Assembly (NCBI RefSeq): GCF_014636935.1
Contig: NZ_BMES01000003.1
Span: forward strand, 310,001 to 374,000
Length of the DNA stretch: 64,000 nucleotides
Direction of reading: 5' to 3'
From: Alsobacter metallidurans
GTDB taxonomy: Bacteria > Pseudomonadota > Alphaproteobacteria > Rhizobiales > Beijerinckiaceae
A program made the translations under genes and the position numbers. Every line of letters begins with the position of its first letter. The stretch's first letter is position 1. Positions 57,795 through 64,000 of the stretch are shown here, in pieces. A model generated the notes under the pieces. The model was not told the origin of the DNA. It saw nothing but the letters and a program-made list of their open reading frames with translations, and made no database searches.

Positions 57795-58424
57795 TCATTC
57801 GCGAGCGTCCGAAGGCGCCGGGCTGAGCGGCGGAGGTTCCGCTTCGGCCGCGAGCGCCGCCCGGAATTCGCCGAGGCGGGCGCGGTAGCCTTGGGCGTCG
57901 CCGTATTCCAGGAATTCGTAATAGCGCTTGTGGGGGTCGCTGATCCTCAGCGCGTGCTTGATCGGGCACCAGTACTGCTCCGTGCGGCTCCCGATTTCCC
58001 GCACATACGCAATCACGCCGTTTGCGTAGCTGCAATACAGGCAGTTCAGCGCCTCAATCCAGTTGAGGTAGCTGAGGTGGCGTCGGTCGAGGCTGACGAA
58101 GTCGCCGCGCCGCACGCGCGGCATCGCATAAGCCCGGAAGCAGACGGCCTGGTACAGGCTCGCGCATCCGTCCAGCATCGCGATCGGCAAGACCAGCGAA
58201 TAGATCACCGGGGCGGTGACGACCTTTACGACGTTGGAGTGGGCCAGGAAGCTCGCGACGGTGACGCGCAGGCGTCGGTTTTCCATCGCAATGCCGTGCT
58301 CGAAGGCGACGAGGCGCTCATTCACCGTCCAGCCGAGCACCTTGCGGCGCGCCTCGATCTCGCGATCCAGCTCTGCTTGGAGCCGGACGATCTCGCCCGC
58401 GAGTTCCCGCATCCGCTCAGTCAC
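57795..58424 (-). CDS. Uncharacterised protein with coiled coil, hydrophobic segment and Cys/His cluster
   Basis: I do not recognise this 209-residue protein. Residues 1-50 form a probable coiled coil (ELAGEIVRLQAELDREIEAR). Residues about 64-90 are hydrophobic (VVKVVTAPVIYSLVLPIAML), perhaps one membrane segment. A Tyr-rich region holds Cys128-x2-Cys131 (LNCLYCSY), then Cys153-x3-His157 (WCPIKHA), a possible metal site; Cys87 and Cys95 lie in the hydrophobic part. The C-terminal 25 residues are Pro/Ala-rich. It stands alone between folP and an APC permease on the same strand. Confidence 0.7.
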   Translation of the reverse strand: MTERMRELAGEIVRLQAELDREIEARRKVLGWTVNERLVAFEHGIAMENRRLRVTVASFLAHSNVVKVVTAPVIYSLVLPIAMLDGCASLYQAVCFRAYAMPRVRRGDFVSLDRRHLSYLNWIEALNCLYCSYANGVIAYVREIGSRTEQYWCPIKHALRISDPHKRYYEFLEYGDAQGYRARLGEFRAALAAEAEPPPLSPAPSDARE

Positions 58425-58611
58425 TGACCCCTAGCCTTCCATTCATGGCGGGACGACGCCCACCGCGCCGGGTCACCCCGGCCCGGGGGTCGAACGATCC
58501 CACGCCGGCCTGCGCTTCGGCATGGAGGCGCGCCGCCGGGCGATCACGCTGCGCATGGTTGCGGCAGGCGTGCAAGCACGTTGCAGTCGGGCTTGGTGGC
58601 CTCACCGCACG

Positions 58612-59955
58612 TCAGGGCGCAGTTTCCCCGCCGCCCTTGGGCCGCAGAACCAGAAAAGCTGCGATGATCCCTGCCAGAATGGCCGCCGCGAGCGCGAGGG
58701 CCGTCCAGTCGCCGGTCGCCGACCGGATGATCACGAGCCCCGAGCAGGCGAGGGCGCCTGCAACGGGAACCAGGAGGGACACCTCGAAGCGGCCGGGCTG
58801 CTCGGACGAGCGGAGCTTCAGGACAATCAGCGCCCCGTTCACCACCGCAAACACCGCCAGCAGCAGCAGCACGGTGGCGGCCGCGAGCTGCGCCACTCCG
58901 CCAAGCAGCGACAGGGGCGTCAGGACGAGCAGGATGACCCAGATGGCGACGTGCGGGGTCCGCCGGGTGTCATGCACGGCGCCGAGGCGCTCCGAAACGA
59001 GCCCCTGCCGGGCCATCCCGTAGAGGAGTCGGGACGCGGTGACGTAGTTCACCAGGGCCGTGTTGGCGACGGCGAACAGCGTGATCCCCGTGAAGATAAC
59101 CGTCGGGAGCCAGGGCGCGGCCCGGGCCATCACGGCGGTGAGCGGGCCCGGCGCCTGCGCGAGATCGCGCCAGGGCACGACCGACACCGCCGTCACGGCG
59201 ACCGCCACGTAGAGCAGCGCCGACAGGAGCATCGCGCCAATGAGGCCGAGCGGAATGGTGCGCTGCGGGTCGCGGCATTCCTCGGCGACGTTGATGCTGT
59301 CCTCGAAGCCGATATAGGCGAAGAACGTCAGAACCGCGCCCTGCATCGCCAGGATGGCCAGCGACGGATCGCCGGCCGCCGCGGGAGGAACTTCGAGATA
59401 GTCGACCGCGCCCCAGTAGCGCGCGCCGAACCCGATCACGAGCAGCAGCCCGCCCGCCTCGATGAGGGTGCACAGCACGTTGACCCACACGGCTTCACGG
59501 ATGCCGCGCAGCACCACGCCGGTCAGCGCCAGAATGAAGCCGAACGCGATCAGCGACGCCTGCGAGGGCGCGCCGACGAGCTCGCCCAGATTGGCCGCGA
59601 ACACACGCGACTGGGTCGCGACCGAAAGCAGGCTCGCGCACGCCACCGCGAGGCCGACCACGAAGCTCAGGCCCGGCGTCCGGAAGGCGCGCTGCACCAC
59701 ATAGGCCGCGCCGCCGGCGTGCGGATAGCGCGAGCCGAGCGACGCGTAGGAGAGCGCCGTCAGCAACGCCGCCACGAGCGCCACCAGAAACGCGAGCCAC
59801 ACCGCGTTGCCGACCACCCCCGCCGCCTGGCCGATCAGGCCGTAGACGCCGGATCCCAGCATCGAGCCGAGTGCGTAGAAGGTCAGCTGGACGGGGCCGA
59901 TTGTTCGGCGCAAGGCCGGAGGAGGGACGGCGCCCTTTGGCGCGGCCCCGCTCAC
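58612..59955 (-). CDS. APC-family amino-acid permease
   Basis: A 447-residue inner-membrane transporter with about 12 hydrophobic helices. The unwound first helix shows FYALGSMLGSGVYGLIGQAAG, the Gly-rich substrate motif of APC proteins, and FFAYIGFEDSINVAEECRDP is the helix 6 motif typical of the family. ASRLLYGMARQGLVSERLG is the conserved loop before helix 9. The substrate is most likely an amino acid or polyamine. It follows the universal stress protein by 166 bp on the same strand. Confidence 0.9.
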   Translation of the reverse strand: MSGAAPKGAVPPPALRRTIGPVQLTFYALGSMLGSGVYGLIGQAAGVVGNAVWLAFLVALVAALLTALSYASLGSRYPHAGGAAYVVQRAFRTPGLSFVVGLAVACASLLSVATQSRVFAANLGELVGAPSQASLIAFGFILALTGVVLRGIREAVWVNVLCTLIEAGGLLLVIGFGARYWGAVDYLEVPPAAAGDPSLAILAMQGAVLTFFAYIGFEDSINVAEECRDPQRTIPLGLIGAMLLSALLYVAVAVTAVSVVPWRDLAQAPGPLTAVMARAAPWLPTVIFTGITLFAVANTALVNYVTASRLLYGMARQGLVSERLGAVHDTRRTPHVAIWVILLVLTPLSLLGGVAQLAAATVLLLLAVFAVVNGALIVLKLRSSEQPGRFEVSLLVPVAGALACSGLVIIRSATGDWTALALAAAILAGIIAAFLVLRPKGGGETAP

Positions 59956-59988
59956 GTTGAACTGACGTCATCGAGCGCCCGCCGGACC

Positions 59989-60120
59989 TTACGGGTCACC
60001 ACGCACCTGCGCGTCGGCCGCCTCACGAACCGCGTCGCCAACGGCCAGAAGCTGGCGCGACAGCTCGCCGCGCCAATCGGGGCGCCTGATCGTCTCAGGC
60101 GAAATCGAAGCATCCGCCAC
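59989..60120 (-). CDS. Possible 43-residue ORF directly after the universal stress gene
   Basis: A GTG at 60120 lies one base after the usp stop and opens 43 codons with ordinary codon use: SISPETIRRPDWRGELSRQL, then AVGDAVREAADAQVRGDP. The position suggests translational re-initiation after usp. No independent ribosome binding site is visible beyond GAGG at the junction, and I know no homologue, so this remains tentative. Confidence 0.3.
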   Translation of the reverse strand: MADASISPETIRRPDWRGELSRQLLAVGDAVREAADAQVRGDP

Positions 60121-60121
60121 C

Positions 60122-60964
60122 TCAATAGGACATGAACAGTGGGACTGGGCTGCTCTTGAGGAGCGACTGCGTAACGCCTCCGAACACCAGCTCCCGCAGC
60201 CGGGAATGCACATAGCCGCCCATCACGATCAGGTCGTTCCGGCCCCAGATCGCCTTTTGCCGCAAGGCGTCCGCCGCGTCGCCGTCCACCGCCGCGATGG
60301 CGTAGACCGAGACGTTGACCCCATGGCGGGCGAGATGCGGGGCGAGCTCCGAGCCGTCGGCTGAACCGCGCAACTCCTTCTCGCCGACCACCGCGACGAC
60401 TTCCACGTCCTCGGCGGCGCGCAGCAACGGCAGCGCGTCGTTGGCGGCCCGCGCCGCCCGGGCGCTGCCGTCCCACGCCACCATGATGCGCTGCGCCGAG
60501 AAAGTGGTCTGCTTCTCCGGCGCCACGAGAACGGGCCGGCCGCTCTCCGTCAGGAGCCGGTGCATCAGCTCGCGGTCCATCCCGAGGGCCTCGGGCTCGG
60601 CGTCCAGAATGGTCAGGTCCTGAAGCCGCGCCTGGGTGGTGAGCGCGTCCAGCAATTCGTGGAAGTCGAGATGGGGCGCTTCCGCTGAACAGATCACTCC
60701 GGCCATCGCGGCGCTTTTCTGCGCTTCCTCGGCGACGTGGTGCGCAAGCCGGTCCAGCCGTCGGTTCTCGGCCTCCACAGCCGCTCCCACGTACCGGCTC
60801 ACGAAAGCATTGGGCAGGGCAAGCCGGACCGATGCGGCCTGCACGGTCGCGTGAGCGCCGGTCGCTTGAGCGAGCGAGAGCCCATATGCGAGCGCGGACG
60901 AGGGTCTTTCCGGTCCGAATTCTTTGGTGAGCGCGATCAGGACGCTCTTGATTCCGTCAAGCAT
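60122..60964 (-). CDS. Tandem universal stress protein
   Basis: A 280-residue protein made of two Usp folds. The second half has the clearer ATP-binding pattern: RIMVAWDGSARAARAANDAL at the start and LIVMGGYVHSRLRELVFGGV followed by SLLKSSPVPLFMS at the end. The first half (IKSVLIALTKEFGPERPSSA) is more divergent. GGGAGG precedes the ATG at 60964. Tandem Usp proteins respond to starvation or envelope stress. It sits between an efflux adaptor and an amino-acid permease. Confidence 0.9.
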   Translation of the reverse strand: MLDGIKSVLIALTKEFGPERPSSALAYGLSLAQATGAHATVQAASVRLALPNAFVSRYVGAAVEAENRRLDRLAHHVAEEAQKSAAMAGVICSAEAPHLDFHELLDALTTQARLQDLTILDAEPEALGMDRELMHRLLTESGRPVLVAPEKQTTFSAQRIMVAWDGSARAARAANDALPLLRAAEDVEVVAVVGEKELRGSADGSELAPHLARHGVNVSVYAIAAVDGDAADALRQKAIWGRNDLIVMGGYVHSRLRELVFGGVTQSLLKSSPVPLFMSY

Positions 60965-61157
60965 TGGAACCTCCCATGGTGCAGGTCGACCCGAGCCTGA
61001 GCGTGTCGGCTCCCGCATCCTGCGAGCGATGGCCGGGCGACTTCCATGCGAAAGCTCAACTTTCGGTAGAATTATCTCGGTCTTTCCGGTTGGCCGCGCG
61101 GGCCCGTCGCCATCGCGGAGCATCGTTCGCCAGCCGGGAAGCTTCCAGTCGTCTCCG

Positions 61158-62351
61158 CTACCGCGGCGTGACGCGACCGCCATCGACAAGGCTGGTTGGG
61201 GGAAACACCACGAGCCGATCGCCGGCCGCGAGCCCCTGCGCGACAGCGGCCACCTGGACGGTGCGGCGGATCACCTGCACGGCGCGTTCCCGCGCCCGGC
61301 CGCCCTCGATCACGAACGCCGCCCAGCCGTCTCCCCGGCGGAACAGGGCGTTCGCCGGCGCCAAGGTCGCGTCCTGGATCTCCGCCACCGCGATGCGAAC
61401 ATCGACCCGAAAGGCGTCACCGAGCCCGGCCCAACTCGAGCGCGGGCTCGTGATGTCGACCACCACCCAGACGCGCTGCTCTTCCACCCCAAGCGCCGAA
61501 ACTTTCGTGAAGCCCGCCGGCTCCACCAGACGGACCTTGCCGGCCAGCGGCTCCGGTCCGCCCCAACGGTCGATGACCACGTCCGCGCCGGGCCGAACCT
61601 CGACGGCGTCGGTGGTCAAAAGGTCGACGATGATCTCCAGGTCATGTGGGTCGCCGAGCTCTACAAGAGGCGCGCCGCTCGGCGCCACTGTTTCGCTTTC
61701 CTGGCTGATCCGGAGCACGCGCCCATCCACCGGGGCGGTGACATCCCATCGGTCCACGGAATCCTGGTCGTTATAGCGGGCCAGCAGCGCTTTTGCCTGC
61801 GCGAGCTCGTGCTCGGCGGCATGGCGGCGCAGCTGCGCCGCCTCGCGGTCGCGCTGCGCCAGCCGCAAGGCAAGCTCCTCGCGTTCGAGCTGCTGGGCCG
61901 ACGAAATGCCTTTCCGGTTCAGCGTCTTCATGCGGTCCGCGTCAGCGCGGTTCTGCGCCTCCTGTTCGGTCGCGCGCTCCAGTCGGGCTTGCGTTTCCTG
62001 GACGGTGGCCTCCGCGGCCCCGACCCGCTCTTCGAGTTCGCGGCGGGTGCGCGTCTCCAGGAGCGGCGGCAGGGAAGGCAGCAGCGTCGCCACCACGCTT
62101 CCTTGGCGGACAGCGTCGCCGACCTTCAGTGTGGACCGCAGCATGCGCCCCGCCAGCGGAGCGGTCACCACGTAACGGTTCCGGATCCGGGTCCTGCCAT
62201 ACTCCTCCACGCTGGCGCGGAACACGCCCCGGGTGACCTCGCCCGTCTCCACAAGGCTGGGCTTCGGCCAGAATGCCCAAGCGAGCGTGGCGCCGATCGC
62301 CGCCGCCGCCAGCCCGCCGATCAGAGCCGTTCGGGTCCACGCCATCGTCAT
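61158..62351 (-). CDS. HlyD-family periplasmic adaptor of an ABC exporter
   Basis: A 397-residue membrane-fusion protein. The ATG at 62351 overlaps the permease stop as ATGA. An N-terminal signal anchor (about 5-30, TALIGGLAAAAIGATLAWAF) is followed by the first lipoyl half (VTAPLAGRMLRSTLKVGDAV), a long alpha-hairpin coiled coil (about 90-190) and the second half (VTAPVDGRVLRISQESETVA). The beta-barrel and membrane-proximal domains complete it. The pair with an FtsX-type permease suggests a MacAB/DevBCA-like exporter. The substrate is unknown. Confidence 0.9.
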   Translation of the reverse strand: MTMAWTRTALIGGLAAAAIGATLAWAFWPKPSLVETGEVTRGVFRASVEEYGRTRIRNRYVVTAPLAGRMLRSTLKVGDAVRQGSVVATLLPSLPPLLETRTRRELEERVGAAEATVQETQARLERATEQEAQNRADADRMKTLNRKGISSAQQLEREELALRLAQRDREAAQLRRHAAEHELAQAKALLARYNDQDSVDRWDVTAPVDGRVLRISQESETVAPSGAPLVELGDPHDLEIIVDLLTTDAVEVRPGADVVIDRWGGPEPLAGKVRLVEPAGFTKVSALGVEEQRVWVVVDITSPRSSWAGLGDAFRVDVRIAVAEIQDATLAPANALFRRGDGWAAFVIEGGRARERAVQVIRRTVQVAAVAQGLAAGDRLVVFPPTSLVDGGRVTPR

Positions 62352-64000
62352 TCCCGCGTCTTCAGCGCAGCCACGAGATCCAGCCGGTCGACCCGGCGCC
62401 GGACCAGCAGCGCGCAGCCCAAGGCGGCGAACGCCACCGTGAGCGTCGCGGTCGCATAGGTCGGGGCGCTGATCACGACCGGGATCTGAAAGCTCTCGTT
62501 GTCGCGCAGCTCCAGCAGGGTGGCGACGAGCTGCCTGGCGAGAACGAGGCCGATCGGGATTGCGATCAACATCTGCACGGCGAGTTCGGCCAGCAGGATG
62601 CCTGACGCCTCGCCGCGCGTGAAGCCCAGCACGCGCAGACTCGCGAGTTCCCAGGCGCGCTCCTGCAGACCGATGCGCGCGCTGTTGTAGACCACACCGA
62701 CCGCTATGATTAGACCGAACAGCGTGAGGACGACCGCGGACACGACCACCATCCCGGCGATCTTCTCGTCGAAAACCTGCAGCCAGACGCTTTTCACCGC
62801 CACGGCGGCGACGCGCGGCCGTTCGGACAGGGATCGCCAGATCGCGGAAGCCCGTGCGGGATCCACCCTGATCGCCGCCTGCGAGATGCGGTCGCCCTCC
62901 CGCATGAGGCGGTTCAAGGCGTCGATGTCGAGGTAGGCGTTGAAGCCCAGAAGCTCGTCCGCGAGGGCGACGACCGGCATGGCGACTGCCGGGCGCTTCC
63001 CGTCGAGCGCCTCGACCACCATGGCCGAACCGACCCCGACGCCAAGCCGCTCGGCCAGCCCGCGCGTCAAGGTCAGACCGTCCGGGCGCACCGGAACCCG
63101 GCGCAGGTCCTGCTCCCTGGGAACGCGCAGCTGCGCGCCGGCCGAAAGTCCTGTCAGCCCCACGCGATAGTCCCGCGGACCGGCGCGGAGGCGGACGGGC
63201 ACGACACGCTGCCCCTCCACGGCCAGCACGCCCGGGATCGCCGCAATCTCGCGGGCGGCTCTTCCGGCGACCGGATCCGTGAACGACACCACCGCGTCGG
63301 CGCGGTCGACGCCTTCGAACTGGACCGCGATCATGAAGGCGAGCGCATCCCACCAGAACAGCCCCATCACGATCATCGGCACGGCCATCGCGAGGCCGAG
63401 CACGGAAAGGACCGACCGGACCGGTCGGCCCGCAAGGCCGCGGAGCGCCATCTTCGTCGTCGGCCGCCACCGACGACCAAGCGCAGCGCGGCTGAAGGCC
63501 GCCGGCGCCGCCGGGCGCATAGCTTCGGCAGGGCGCAGCGCCAGCACGCGGCGCACAGCCGCGAGGGCGCCTGCAGATCCGGCCGCGACGCTCAACAGCA
63601 CGGCGATCAGCGGCGCGGGCGCGGGCATCTCGTAGATGAGCGCAGGGAAGCGAAAAAACGGCCGGTAATTATTCAACATGCCGTGGCCGTACCACACGCC
63701 CATTGCAACCCCGCCGGCGCAGCCGAGCGCGCAGAGCACGACGACAAACTTGAGGTAGTGCATTGCGATGGGACGGGACGGAAAGCCAAGCGCCTTCAGG
63801 GCGGCGATCTGCTCGCGCTGCGCCTCGACGAGACGGGCGAGGACGATGTTGAGCAGAAAGGCCGCGATGCCGAAGAAGATCGTCGGCACTGTGAGCGCCA
63901 GCGTGCGTTGCTCGGCGAGTTCATCCGACAGGAACCTGTGCGAGGGCTGGTCCCGCCGCCCATACCCGCCCCGCCCGCCATAGCGATCGAGAACCGCGTC
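62348..64000 (-). CDS. FtsX-type ABC transporter permease, N-terminus beyond the window
   Basis: The frame is open through the right edge: codons continue from the family segment PTIFFGIAAFLLNIVLARLV upstream through RFLSDELAEQRTLALT to position 64000, so the N-terminus is missing. At least 550 residues are present. It is a duplicated FtsX/MacB-type permease with two sets of membrane helices (VEAQREQIAALKALGFPSRP and GLQERAWELASLRVLGFTRG are the twin loop motifs). The matching ATPase is not downstream and is expected past the window edge. An internal GTG at 63889 is unlikely to be the start. Confidence 0.88.
   Translation of the reverse strand, partial: DAVLDRYGGRGGYGRRDQPSHRFLSDELAEQRTLALTVPTIFFGIAAFLLNIVLARLVEAQREQIAALKALGFPSRPIAMHYLKFVVVLCALGCAGGVAMGVWYGHGMLNNYRPFFRFPALIYEMPAPAPLIAVLLSVAAGSAGALAAVRRVLALRPAEAMRPAAPAAFSRAALGRRWRPTTKMALRGLAGRPVRSVLSVLGLAMAVPMIVMGLFWWDALAFMIAVQFEGVDRADAVVSFTDPVAGRAAREIAAIPGVLAVEGQRVVPVRLRAGPRDYRVGLTGLSAGAQLRVPREQDLRRVPVRPDGLTLTRGLAERLGVGVGSAMVVEALDGKRPAVAMPVVALADELLGFNAYLDIDALNRLMREGDRISQAAIRVDPARASAIWRSLSERPRVAAVAVKSVWLQVFDEKIAGMVVVSAVVLTLFGLIIAVGVVYNSARIGLQERAWELASLRVLGFTRGEASGILLAELAVQMLIAIPIGLVLARQLVATLLELRDNESFQIPVVISAPTYATATLTVAFAALGCALLVRRRVDRLDLVAALKTRE

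Noticed and set aside
58425-58611. A 62-codon minus-strand frame starting near 58605
   Set aside because: Arg/Pro/Ala-rich, no ribosome binding site or domain, and it runs into the next gene; probably non-coding. I see nothing else in this gap.

Overview
The window is high-GC chromosomal DNA, most likely from an alphaproteobacterium of the order Hyphomicrobiales (Rhizobiales). I infer this from the gene content and order rather than from an rRNA gene: chorismate mutase-hisC-tyrA, dapF-mtaB-ccmCDG, hemC-hemD-mitofilin-hemY, a BTLCP cysteine peptidase, DUF1674 and DUF2125 proteins, and palindromic intergenic repeats of the kind common in this order. There is no prophage, insertion sequence, CRISPR array or obvious acquired island. 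Nearly all of it is housekeeping and envelope biology, with short intergenic gaps and many ATGA overlaps.

Layout. 1-3.7 kb: the end-truncated gene of an exported L,D-transpeptidase, then the whole EF-P system (epmB and epmA divergent from efp). 3.7-10.1 kb: a Tat-exported glucan biosynthesis protein, an RpiR regulator, a Tat-exported metallo-beta-lactamase fold enzyme, an SDR, two small stress/envelope proteins and a periplasmic transglutaminase-like peptidase. 10.1-14.5 kb: aroK-aroB-corC, divergent from a 47-residue membrane protein coupled to xerD. 14.5-22.1 kb: a secreted hydrolase, metX-metW, a second metallo-beta-lactamase protein, a gamma-glutamylcyclotransferase, a DUF2125 protein and a UMF1-type transporter. 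22.1-31.2 kb: purH, heparinase-like protein, second L,D-transpeptidase, cfa, ompW, DUF1674 and rsmB, with two matching mosaics of palindromic repeats. 31.2-40.9 kb: acs, EVE protein, ftsY, an RluA-type enzyme, tyrA-hisC-chorismate mutase, an exported GyrI-like protein and dapF. 40.9-47.5 kb: mtaB (apparently frameshifted), ccmCDG, yciB, an FAH-family hydrolase, gpsA and tsaD.

47.5-57.7 kb is the most notable part. hemC is followed by hemD, which reads without a stop into a mitofilin (Mic60-like) sequence and then overlaps a HemY-like TPR membrane protein. A tRNA-Thr(CGT) follows. Next come two riboswitch-controlled vitamin genes in tandem: a TPP riboswitch before thiC and an adenosylcobalamin riboswitch before bluB. 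The folate genes folP-folB-folK converge on them. Heme, thiamine, cobalamin lower ligand and folate are thus made from one 10-kb stretch.

57.7-64.0 kb holds an unknown cysteine-bearing protein, an APC permease, a tandem universal stress protein, and an HlyD adaptor with an ABC permease that runs off the right edge.

I see no clearly new multi-gene system. The best leads are the HemD-mitofilin reading frame, the mtaB frameshift, the atypical chorismate mutase C-terminus, the 209-residue unknown protein, and the repeat mosaics.
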